The notes beneath the pieces were generated by a model. It saw nothing but the letters and a program-made list of their open reading frames with translations. It did no database searches and was not told where the DNA came from. A stretch of 64,000 bases of DNA from Candidozyma auris (taxonomy: Eukaryota > Ascomycota > Pichiomycetes > Serinales > Metschnikowiaceae), in NCBI RefSeq assembly GCF_003013715.1, contig NC_072814.1, forward strand, positions 2,108,001-2,172,000. The letters run 5' to 3'. Both the position numbers and the translations under genes were made by a program. Position 1 is the first letter of the stretch; each line of letters opens with the position of its first letter. Positions 44,520 through 53,466 of the stretch are shown one piece after another.

Positions 44520-46484
44520 ATGAATTTCCCAAGTAATCCAATACTCATCGTTGGTGGGGGATTAGCAGGCTTATCAGCAGCTCATGAAGCTTACCTTCGC
44601 GGTGCAAACGTTGTACTATTTGACAAGCAAGGATTCTTGAGCGGTAATAGTGGTAAAGCTACTTCTGGTATCAATGGGGCTCTTACCCGAACACAAGTAT
44701 CATTATCAATAAAGGACTCTGTGCAGCAGTTTTATGAAGACACATTGAAGACGGCGAAGGATAGAGCAAATCCCTCACTCATTAAAGTTTTGACATACCA
44801 TAGTGCTGACGCGGTACATTGGCTTCAAGATGTCTTCAACCTTGACCTTACAGTGGTGTCAAGACTAGGTGGACACTCTCAGCCACGAACTCATCGAGGA
44901 AAGGATGCAAAATTCCCCGGTATGGCAATCACATACAAATTATTGGAAACATTGGAGAACTTGGCAGAGCAACATCCTGAGCGTGTGATGATTCTCAAGA
45001 ATACTCAGGTTATTGATCTCTTAGTCGATGAGAACATCACGTATCGCGTGCTTGGCGTGAAATACAAAAATCTCAAAACAAAGGAGAAAAGCGAACTTCA
45101 GGGACCTGTGATTTTGGCCACCGGGGGATATGCAGCTGATTTTACAAAGAATTCTTTATTACGTAAATACAGACCTGATATCATTGACTTGCCCTCCACA
45201 AATGGAAACCATGCGACTGGTGATGGCCAGAAGCTTGTGATGAAGCACTCAGGAATAGCTATCGACATGGATAAGGTTCAGGTCCATCCCACGGGCCTAA
45301 TTGACTATACTCAGACAGATATTGTCGAGGGCCGTTCGACACCCCGGTTTCTCTTTCTTGGTGCCGAAGCTTTGCGTGGAGAGGGTGGAATTATCTTGAA
45401 CAAGAATGGCGATCGATTCTGTGATGAGCTTGGCACTCGCGATTACGTAAGCGGTGAAATGGAGAAGCAAATAAATCAGGGAAATGGTCCGTTACATTTG
45501 ATTTTAAATGAAAAATGCGAAGAGAAACTTTCTTTCCACATAAAACATTATGAGCAAAGGAAGCTCATGAAGCTGGTTTCTGGCGCTGAATTAGCAAAAG
45601 AGTTGAAAATTCCAATTTCCAAACTAAAGAAAAGCCTTGATGCTTACAATAAGGCCGCTAAAGGAGAGATCAGTGACCTTTATGGTAAGAAGTTCTTTCC
45701 TGCAACTCCATTTGTGATTGCGGAGGACGAACGATATCATTTCTCTTATATTACTAGGGTTCTTCATTTCACGATGGGTGGTGTGAAGATCAATGACAAG
45801 ACTGAGGTCATGTTTAAGGGGGAAGCGGAGGTTCCTTTCGAGGGCTTGTTTGCAGCTGGAGAAGTTGCAGGAGGTATTCATGGCCATAATCGTCTTGGGG
45901 GATCATCATTGTTGGCCTGTGTGGTCTATGGAAGGCTTGCAGCAGATCAAGCGGCAAGTCTAATGTTGCGAAGACTTGCATCAGTTGAACCGGAGAACAA
46001 AACCCAACTAGCGAGGGATAGATTGCACCAAGTCAGTCTACATATCGATCCTCACTCCAAACGTGTTACAATTGATCTAGGAAGTGAAATCGCCGATCAC
46101 AAAGCTTGTCCTGATTCGATCGCAATGAATGGAGAAAATAGATCTAAACAGCCGAGCAAAGTACAGACGGAGCAGAATGGTCGTTCTCAGGGTAAAACCT
46201 TGACTGGATTCAGGGTTCCTCTGAGGGAATTCACAATGGAGGAAGTGAGTAAACATAACAAAGAGAGTGACTGCTGGGTAGTAGTGAAAAATGTCGTTCT
46301 TGACTTGACTCAATTTTTAGATGATCACCCCGGTGGACGAGAGTCAATAATCAAGTTTGCTGGACAAGACGCTACAGAAAGTTTTGACATGTTACACGAG
46401 GATAATGTGATCAAGAGATATGCACCTCAATGTGTTTTGGGTAGGCTAAAGGGTCATGAGCCAAACCTAGACATAGATTCTTAA
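44520..46484 (+). CDS. Soluble fumarate reductase fused to cytochrome b5
   Basis: 654 aa. The FAD-binding fumarate reductase domain (about residues 1-480) has the Rossmann motif GGGLAGLSAAHEA, SGINGA, the active-site region VQVHPTGLIDYTQ, RGEGGIILNKNGDRFCDELGTRDYVS, FTMGGVKI and GEVAGGIHGHNRLGGSSLLACVVYG. This is the Frd1/Osm1 family, which reduces fumarate to succinate to reoxidise FADH2 or NADH when oxygen is short. A linker of about 75 residues leads to a C-terminal cytochrome b5 domain with heme ligands His603 (DDHPGG) and His626 (MLHED). S. cerevisiae Frd1 and Osm1 lack the b5 domain, whereas some other fungi carry it. No targeting sequence precedes the FAD motif, so it is probably cytosolic. 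Confidence 0.9.
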   Translation: MNFPSNPILIVGGGLAGLSAAHEAYLRGANVVLFDKQGFLSGNSGKATSGINGALTRTQVSLSIKDSVQQFYEDTLKTAKDRANPSLIKVLTYHSADAVHWLQDVFNLDLTVVSRLGGHSQPRTHRGKDAKFPGMAITYKLLETLENLAEQHPERVMILKNTQVIDLLVDENITYRVLGVKYKNLKTKEKSELQGPVILATGGYAADFTKNSLLRKYRPDIIDLPSTNGNHATGDGQKLVMKHSGIAIDMDKVQVHPTGLIDYTQTDIVEGRSTPRFLFLGAEALRGEGGIILNKNGDRFCDELGTRDYVSGEMEKQINQGNGPLHLILNEKCEEKLSFHIKHYEQRKLMKLVSGAELAKELKIPISKLKKSLDAYNKAAKGEISDLYGKKFFPATPFVIAEDERYHFSYITRVLHFTMGGVKINDKTEVMFKGEAEVPFEGLFAAGEVAGGIHGHNRLGGSSLLACVVYGRLAADQAASLMLRRLASVEPENKTQLARDRLHQVSLHIDPHSKRVTIDLGSEIADHKACPDSIAMNGENRSKQPSKVQTEQNGRSQGKTLTGFRVPLREFTMEEVSKHNKESDCWVVVKNVVLDLTQFLDDHPGGRESIIKFAGQDATESFDMLHEDNVIKRYAPQCVLGRLKGHEPNLDIDS

Positions 46485-46610
46485 ATATGAATTCTTACAA
46501 ATATCATATCAGTTTAGACTTTATTCTTCTAAACTAACGAGCTTTTAGTTCTCTTCAACATCCAACAAAAGAAGCAGAATTAAGCAAGAATACTAACCAT
46601 CTTTGAGAGA

Positions 46611-48319
46611 TTAGAAACATTTGTGGTGAACAATCGATGGACCGGACTCGTCGTATTCTTGCTTGGAGATCCACATCTGTTGGAATGTGGACAAGGAAGC
46701 CAAGATGGAGCCACCAATCCACACAGAGTACTTTCTTTCTGGAGGAGCGATGATCTTGACCTTCATGGAAGATGGGGCTAAAGCAGTGATCTCCTTCTGC
46801 ATACGCTCAGCAATACCTGGGAACAAGGTCGTACCACCAGACATAACAATGTTGCCGTACAATTCCTTACGCACATCGACATCACATTTGATGATAGAGT
46901 TGTAAGTCGTCTGGTCGATACCCGCAGCCTCCAAGGCCAAGTCTGATGGGCGGAACAAAGCCTCAGCAGCTCTAAATCTCTCGTTTCCGATGGTGATAAC
47001 TTGACCGTCAGGCAATTCATAGGACTTTTCGATAGCGGACGACTGAGAGGAAGTATGCATCTCCTGCTCAAAGTCCAAAGCGACGTAACACAACTTTTCT
47101 TTGATGTCTCTGACAATTTCCCTCTCAGCAGTGGTAGAGAAGGTGTATCCACGCTCAGATAAAATCTTCATCAAGTAGTCAGTCAAGTCTCTTCCAGCCA
47201 AGTCAAGTCTCAAAATACCATGTGGTAACGAGAAACCAGCGTAAATTGGAACAACGTGAGTAACACCATCTCCAGAATCCAAGACGATACCAGTTGTTCT
47301 ACCAGATGAATACAAAGATAAGACAGCCTGAATGTTGACATAAAAGGCAGGAACGTTGAAGGTCTCGAACATGATTTGAGTCATCTTCTCTCTGTTGGAC
47401 TTGGGGTTCATTGGAGCTTCAGTCAACAAGACAGGGTGTTCTTCAGGAGCAACTCTTAACTCGTTGTAAAAAGTGTGGTGCCAAATTTTTTCCATGTCGT
47501 CCCAGTTCGTGACAATACCGTGCTCAATTGGGTATCTCAAAGTCAAAATACCTCTCTTGGATTGAGCCTCATCACCGACATACGAATCCTTCTGGCCCAT
47601 ACCAACCATGATACCCTGGTGTCTTGGTCTACCCACAATGGATGGGAACACAGCACGGGGGGCGTCATCACCGGCGAAACCGGCCTTGCACATACCGGAG
47701 CCGTTATCAATAACCAAAGCAGCAACTTCTTCTATTCTGGGTTAGTAATTTAAGTCATAAAACTGTATTGCCCTCGCATTGTGATGTATATTTGCAAGCT
47801 AGTACTAAAACTCACGCGCGACCAAAGCAACCCAGATAAGTTCCAAAAGGGGCGTGCGATGAAAAGCCCATACACCAATAATCGTCGACCTTGACAACAA
47901 CAATCTCGATCACAAGGTAGCTTTGAGATGAATTATAGCGTGAAATTTATTTCTCTCCCAAAAAAGACTAAGTTCTTGACTTGTGATGCCGTTCATTCGA
48001 AATTAATTACAGACATCAAGAACCTGCCACCGCCCAACTTGAAACGTCTTCGAAAGGTGCTGGAGCTATGGAGCTATTGAGTCTAGCAATGAGTATGAAT
48101 TATCCAATCCCAATGCTTCGACCGTTCTCACATCATATCGTATATCTCAGGTAATGGGTTCAGTAAGAACTCATGAGCGCAGATTGGCCAGGCGAAGCAA
48201 CAAAAGTACAGACGATGAAGCGTCAAATTCCCGTGTCAAGAAGACAAAATCTTGACAAAGGCAAGAATAAAACGACAAAAAAGGGACTTAAACCATTCGA
48301 TTTACATACCACCGTCCAT
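46611..48319 (-). CDS. ACT1: Actin (two exons)
   Basis: Join of 48310-48319 (ATGGACGGTG) and 46611-47731, giving 376 aa. Exon 2 alone lacks the first residues. Splicing gives [20 protein letters not shown], the same start as Candida actin. All actin signatures are present: [20 protein letters not shown], the nucleotide loop [37 protein letters not shown] at the end. Builds actin patches, cables and the contractile ring, and is the track for Myo2 in this window. Convergent with the fumarate reductase gene; divergent from SNC across 1.2 kb containing long A/T tracts, typical of strong yeast promoters. Confidence 0.98.
47732..48309 (-). other. ACT1 intron, 578 nt
   Basis: Donor GTATGT at 48309-48304, branch point TACTAAC (47741-47747), acceptor AATAG ending at 47732. 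Phase 1. A nearer AG (CCAG), four bases after the branch motif, would put TAG in frame and cannot be used. Confidence 0.95.
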
Positions 48320-49499
48320 ATTGACTTAATTGAATTCTTCGATAAAAGTAGGAAGAAAGAGTGAGTGAGGTGGAAAAAATGAATGCTGTCATTTAAAACC
48401 AAGAGGAACGCGAATTGGTGTGCATATATCGTCAACCGGGCCAAGGTGGCCACTTCAAACCCGTTTGCTTCAAATTACAAGGGTAGCTCAGGGACACGTT
48501 GAAAGAAAAAAAAAAAAAAGAAAGAAAGAAAAAAAAAAAAAAAGAGTTGAATGAAGTAATTTCTTTGCATATCCCTTTCACTTACAATTCTTTGTTTACA
48601 CTCCACTTTCGGTTCTCTAATTCTCAATACGTTATTTATTCTTGTTATCTCGTCTTCTATACCAGACTTTTTACATCGTTCCACGCCTTTTCATTTGTCG
48701 CGAGAGCCCCGCCTCTCGGTTTATTCTGCAACACGGTATGCCATGATCTTAAATAAGTACTATACCCACTGTACTTATATTACTCCGAAAACTTCATTCA
48801 CTTTCAAATTTATGCGAGCTTAAGTACATTCATTGAAATCTCGAGGATTTTTTGTTCGTACGACTACCTACACCAGTTACACTCCATCGTACATTGTAAG
48901 TATCCATGCAGGCTGGAGCTATTTGTGGGATCAACATCTGATTTCAGGCCACGCCCTGAATTTAAAGCTCGATACTGTGCTGCTATTTGCACGTAGAATA
49001 GTTCTCACTAAAGGTGAGTATTGAGGAGGCAAATCTGGAGCTTCGAAGAACAAAGTGGACATCTTTAGATGACTGATGCTGTCTTCACAATTTTGTTCAG
49101 TTTGCTACGTTATGAGATTGTCTCCAAAAATCAGCATTGTGGACTGGTGTGTAGTTTCTAAAGTTTAGATTCTCAAAATACTAATGATACGGGATAACAA
49201 TCTTTCTCTGAAGCAAATTGTTCAATCCTAGAAATGATCCCGGCATGGTGCATCAATGAACTTAATGACACCTAGCAGTCACAACCTTGAACATCCCGTT
49301 ACAAATTACTACTCATCCTCGTAATAGGCATCCTCGATCGATATATCTCTTTTGATCAGAAAGAAATGAGATCTTTACATTTTTCCGTAGCGTTTCAAGT
49401 TAAGTACCGCAGTTTCGGTCATGTACCTAGCGGTGGGCGTAGTGCGAAGTGTTATAATCGCGACAAACAGCTAAGTTATCAAGTGAATATTCATCCACG
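48320..49499. other. Divergent promoter ACT1 / SNC
   Basis: 1.2 kb without a supported gene. Holds a long A-rich tract (about 48504-48543), which reads as poly(dT) for ACT1 and is typical of nucleosome-depleted promoters. Short frames in it look random. Confidence 0.55.
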
Positions 49500-49894
49500 A
49501 TGTCTTCAAGTGTGCCATACGATCCGTACATTCCAAATCAGACTACTGGCGATGAGTCCAACTCGCGGACTGCGGCAATCCAAGCGGTATGTTGGGAGCA
49601 AATTTATCCTTATGTGTAGTTCAGAGGCACGTTTACTAATGACAGCAAATCGATGATACAGTTGGAATCATGAGAGACAACATCAACAAGGTCGCTGAAA
49701 GAGGCGAGCGATTGGATTCAATTGAGAATAAGACTGATAATCTCGCAATTTCCGCTCAGGGTTTTCGAAGAGGCGCTAATAGGGTTAGAAAAGATATGTG
49801 GTGGAAAGACATGAAGATGCGCATGTGCATTATCTTGGGTATTATAATTGTTTTGATTGTGATTATTGTACCCATTGCTGTTCATTTCTCGTAA
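49500..49894 (+). CDS. SNC1: v-SNARE synaptobrevin Snc1/Snc2 (two exons)
   Basis: Join of 49500-49586 and 49646-49894, giving 111 aa. Exon 1 encodes a short variable N-terminus starting [14 protein letters not shown] and ending RTAAIQA. Exon 2 continues [23 protein letters not shown], the R-SNARE motif with the zero-layer Arg, through [15 protein letters not shown], and ends in a C-terminal anchor (about residues 89-111, [21 protein letters not shown]). Exocytic v-SNARE on secretory vesicles and recycling endosomes, pairing with Sso1/2 and Sec9. S. cerevisiae SNC1 also has an intron. Convergent with GCV3. Confidence 0.95.
49587..49645 (+). other. SNC intron, 59 nt
   Basis: Donor GTATGT, branch point TACTAAT (49634-49640), acceptor GACAG ending at 49645. 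Phase 0; the join gives [14 protein letters not shown], aligned without gaps to the family. Confidence 0.92.
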
Positions 49895-49982
49895 GATCAT
49901 GGTGACCATCATATATTGAAGTACTATCAGCTGTTTCGACGTTTCCTACTTAAGTTGCAATAAATGACGTATATGTGTTTAC

Positions 49983-50519
49983 TTAGTGCTCAGACAAGCT
50001 TGCTTCGTAGGCTTCTTCGTCCAATAATTCTTCCTTGGCTGCCACTGCATCAGCAGATTCTGATAATTTGATATGAGCGATCCAGCCGCCTCCCATTGGG
50101 TCCTCGTTAATCAATTGAGGTCTGCTTTCTAAGTCTTCATTGACAGCGACCACTTCACCAGCAACAGGGGCATAAATCTCACTTGCGCTTTTCACACTCT
50201 CAACGGAACCAATGGAATCACCAACTTCGTACGTCACTCCAACCTCCGGTAACTCAACAAAAGTAGTGTCTCCCAAAGCCTCAGCAGCATAAGTAGTGAT
50301 GCCTATGAAAGCAGAATCATCCTTATGAACAGCCAACCACTCATGCTCATTTGTAAACTTGACATATTGTGGTCCCTCTTTATAGTAATTCCACACATGC
50401 GATTGAGTGTTGACACGGAAATTGTTAGAATTAAATCTTACGGCATTACCAGATAAGACCCTAATGGCACCTTTCAATTGGAGTTTTGGAATAGATTGTC
50501 TTGCAAGCGTTCTGAGCAT
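49983..50519 (-). CDS. GCV3: Glycine cleavage system H protein
   Basis: 178 aa. The N-terminal 40 residues (MLRTLARQSIPKLQLKGAIR) form a basic mitochondrial presequence. The H-protein domain runs from YVKFTNEHEWL to the end, with FIGITTYAAEALGDTTFVELP and the lipoylation loop GSVESVKSASEIYAPVAGEV; Lys110 is the lipoyl-lysine. GGGWIAHIKL and the acidic C-terminus follow. It shuttles the methylamine group between the P, T and L proteins in mitochondrial glycine breakdown, and in yeast is needed for lipoate transfer to other enzymes. ATG at 50519. Confidence 0.96.
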   Translation of the reverse strand: MLRTLARQSIPKLQLKGAIRVLSGNAVRFNSNNFRVNTQSHVWNYYKEGPQYVKFTNEHEWLAVHKDDSAFIGITTYAAEALGDTTFVELPEVGVTYEVGDSIGSVESVKSASEIYAPVAGEVVAVNEDLESRPQLINEDPMGGGWIAHIKLSESADAVAAKEELLDEEAYEASLSEH

Positions 50520-51360
50520 GTTATATAATCTTTGTGAAAATTTAGGACGATAGCAACGAGATTTGCACCGAGTTTTATAGGAGTTTATGGGAAGATTGTT
50601 CGCGGTGAACGCTGGAAGAAGTCAGTATCTGAGTCCATGTTAGCGTGCAGAGTCAAAATGCACCTCCAAAATCTCCAGAGTTTCGTGCATTCCTACCTAA
50701 TGGAGTCAAACCAAAAGAAAAGAAAGAAAATAAAGCTCTTCGATCCCGTTTGCTTCGGATCGGCGCAAGAACAAGAGATGGTGTACAAGAATTTGAGCAA
50801 AAACAATAAGATCCGGGGTGAAGAATTATTTAAGTCAAAAAAAAAAAAAAAAAAAATAAAAAATCAAATGACGTGGAATGCTTCATGAGAGTGTCTAACA
50901 AAGAATCTTATCTTGGAATCATAGTGATTGCTTCTTCACATTGAGTCCTAAAAAAACTCGAAGACGAGCAGATTCTTAAAGTCCATTAAGTCACTGTTTT
51001 GTAGAGCTCTTGTGAAATCTCGTTACTTTCACGATATTGCATGAGACCTCAGGGTAAGGTCATGAAGGGATACGTTCCTGCATGAGAACTGGTATACCTA
51101 TCGGTCCCCCCCCCCCTACTTTCGCTTAAATCTCGATATGACAAATTCGATTTTTAATCATTTCTGGCGGCAATGGTCTTGCTAGGACGGCTGAAAATCT
51201 GAAGTATGAATTTGTATTCAATTCTGCGTGGATAAAGAAGTGAGTGGCAAAATGTAGAGCGAGACATATAAGCGTTTACAATTGAACGATTCTCTCGATT
51301 TCTTCATGCATGTCTAGACTTTTCTAGCAAACTCTTTTGTGGGGAGTTTTGGAGCTTCGT

Positions 51361-51370
51361 AGAAGTTTCT
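51361..51370 (+). promoter_or_regulatory. Heat shock element upstream of HSP70
   Basis: AGAAG-TTTCT: two perfect inverted nGAAn units. A TTC lies just before with one base of extra spacing. About 20 nt upstream of the TATA box and 82 nt before the HSP70 ATG, fitting Hsf1 control. Confidence 0.55.
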
Positions 51371-51389
51371 TATGTGATCCCACTTGCAA

Positions 51390-51397
51390 TATAAAAG
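51390..51397 (+). promoter_or_regulatory. TATA box of HSP70
   Basis: TATAAAAG, 55 nt before the ATG at 51452. The upstream in-frame TTG at 51407 is within 10 nt of the TATA and cannot be the start. Confidence 0.6.
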
Positions 51398-51451
51398 TAG
51401 GCTTGCTTGCTAGAAGTAATCATTTTTGTTCACAGAAAAATAAGTTCGATT

Positions 51452-53395
51452 ATGTCTAAAGCTATCGGCATTGATTTGGGAACCACGTATTCCTGTGTTG
51501 CCCACTTTACCAACGATAAGGTCGAGATCATTGCTAATGATCAAGGTAACAGAACGACACCCTCATACGTTGCCTTCACTGATACAGAGAGGCTCATTGG
51601 TGATGCAGCCAAAAATCAGGCGGCAATGAATCCGATGAACACCGTTTTTGACGCTAAGAGGCTTATCGGGAGAAAGTTCAATGATCCGGAAGTCATTGAG
51701 GATGCAAAGCATTATCCTTTCAAGATTATCGAAAAAGCTGGCAAGCCCAATATACAAGTGGAGTATAAGGGCGAAACCAAGGTATTCTCGCCAGAAGAAA
51801 TTTCTTCCATGGTATTGGGTAAAATGAAGGAGACTGCTGAAGCTTTTTTGGGAGGTAAGGTGAATGATGCAGTCATAACAGTCCCTGCCTATTTCAATGA
51901 TTCTCAAAGACAGGCTACCAAAGATGCTGGGCTAATCTCGGGATTAAATGTATTAAGAATTATCAACGAGCCTACAGCTGCTGCTATTGCGTATGGTTTG
52001 GATAAGAAGGGCCTGCACAACGGAGAAAAGCACATCCTTATTTTTGATTTGGGCGGAGGTACTTTCGATGTATCCTTGCTAGCGATCGATGAAGGTGTTT
52101 TTGAAGTGAAAGCAACAGCTGGTGATACGCACTTAGGTGGTGAGGACTTTGATCATCGTTTAGTCAACCACTTTGCTCAAGAGTTCAAAAGGAAGAATAA
52201 GAAAGATATCACATCCAATCAAAGAGCTATGAGGAGATTGAGGACTGCTAGCGAGCGTGCAAAGAGGACTTTGTCTTCTTCAGCGCAAACATCGATTGAA
52301 ATCGATTCACTATTTGAGGGAATTGACTTCTATACTTCGATCACAAGAGCAAGGTTTGAAGAATTATGTGCTGACTTGTTCCGTGTTACCTTGGAACCTG
52401 TTGAGAAAGTTTTGAGAGACTCCAAATTGGACAAATCTCAAGTAGATGAAATTGTTCTCGTTGGAGGCTCAACAAGAATTCCCAAAATTCAAAAACTAGT
52501 GACAGAGTTTTTCAACGGCAAAGATCCTTGTAAGTCGATTAATCCAGACGAAGCTGTTGCCTATGGCGCTGCTGTGCAAGCTGCTATCTTAACTGGAGAC
52601 ACCTCCTCAAAGACGCAAGATTTATTATTGTTGGACGTTGCCCCATTGTCCCTTGGTATCGAAACTGCTGGTGGTGTTATGACCAAATTGATCAGCAGAA
52701 ACTCGACCATACCTACCAAGAAGTCTGAAATATTCTCGACATATGCAGACAATCAACCTGGTGTTTTAATTCAAGTTTATGAGGGAGAGAGAGCAAGAAC
52801 AAAAGACAACAATTTACTCGGCAAGTTTGAGCTTTCCGGTATACCTCCAGCACCTAGAGGTGTACCTCAAATTGAAGTTACCTTTGATATTGATGCAAAC
52901 GGTATTTTGAATGTTTCAGCCGTGGAGAAAGGTACCGGAAAAACTCAAAAAATCACCATTACCAATGATAAGGGTAGATTGTCAAAGGAGGAGATCGAAA
53001 GAATGGTTGCAGAAGCCGAAAAGTTCAAAGAGGAGGATGAAAGAGAGGCTAGCAGGATTCAGTCTAAGAACACTCTAGAATCTTATGCTTACTCTCTCAA
53101 GAATACCATCAACGAAGGGGAAATGAAAGACAAGATTGGAGCGGAAGAGAAAGAGAAATTGAGCAAAGCAATCGAAGAAACCATACAATGGTTGGATACA
53201 TCTCAAGCAGCTTCCAAAGAAGAGTATGATGACAAGCATAAGGAGTTGGAGTCAATTGCGAATCCTATCATCTCTTCAGCTTATGGAAGCAGTGGTGCCG
53301 GAGGGGCAGCTCCGGGTGCCTCCAGTGCTGGTACATCTGGTGGCACCGGCGGTGTAAATACGGACTCTGGACCCACTGTGGAGGAAGTCGATTAG
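51452..53395 (+). CDS. SSA1: Cytosolic HSP70, Ssa type
   Basis: 647 aa from the ATG at 51452 ([19 protein letters not shown]); an upstream TTG extension is rejected. Nucleotide-binding domain to about residue 385, with [60 protein letters not shown] and [11 protein letters not shown]. Linker [19 protein letters not shown], substrate-binding domain, helical lid, a Gly/Ala/Ser-rich tail and terminal EEVD for TPR cochaperones. The EEVD end and lack of signal peptide place it in the cytosolic Ssa group. It folds nascent and stress-damaged proteins and assists translocation. Residue 188 is the only CTG codon I saw in the gene, in a variable loop. Promoter carries a heat-shock element. Confidence 0.96.
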   Translation: MSKAIGIDLGTTYSCVAHFTNDKVEIIANDQGNRTTPSYVAFTDTERLIGDAAKNQAAMNPMNTVFDAKRLIGRKFNDPEVIEDAKHYPFKIIEKAGKPNIQVEYKGETKVFSPEEISSMVLGKMKETAEAFLGGKVNDAVITVPAYFNDSQRQATKDAGLISGLNVLRIINEPTAAAIAYGLDKKGLHNGEKHILIFDLGGGTFDVSLLAIDEGVFEVKATAGDTHLGGEDFDHRLVNHFAQEFKRKNKKDITSNQRAMRRLRTASERAKRTLSSSAQTSIEIDSLFEGIDFYTSITRARFEELCADLFRVTLEPVEKVLRDSKLDKSQVDEIVLVGGSTRIPKIQKLVTEFFNGKDPCKSINPDEAVAYGAAVQAAILTGDTSSKTQDLLLLDVAPLSLGIETAGGVMTKLISRNSTIPTKKSEIFSTYADNQPGVLIQVYEGERARTKDNNLLGKFELSGIPPAPRGVPQIEVTFDIDANGILNVSAVEKGTGKTQKITITNDKGRLSKEEIERMVAEAEKFKEEDEREASRIQSKNTLESYAYSLKNTINEGEMKDKIGAEEKEKLSKAIEETIQWLDTSQAASKEEYDDKHKELESIANPIISSAYGSSGAGGAAPGASSAGTSGGTGGVNTDSGPTVEEVD

Positions 53396-53466
53396 TTTAT
53401 GATTCGAGAAACATTATGAACATTTTATACTGCTAATATGATTGATTTATTGAAACGTATGCTCCG

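Larger units (their letters stand above)
50520..51451. other. Divergent promoter GCV3 / HSP70
   Basis: Contains an A20 run near 50838-50857, a C10 tract near 51108-51117, the heat-shock element and the TATA box listed separately. An 83-codon frame at 50637-50888 is driven by the A run and is not credible. Confidence 0.55.

Noticed and set aside
46590..46596. TACTAAC on the plus strand after the fumarate reductase stop
   Set aside because: No donor or downstream exon fits; it lies between two convergent genes.
48173..48364. Plus-strand 63-codon ORF over ACT1 exon 1
   Set aside because: It lies opposite ACT1 exon 1 and its intron, is Lys-rich and has no recognisable content.
50637..50888. 83-codon ORF upstream of HSP70
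   Set aside because: Its second half is Lys codons from an A run; low complexity and in a promoter region.
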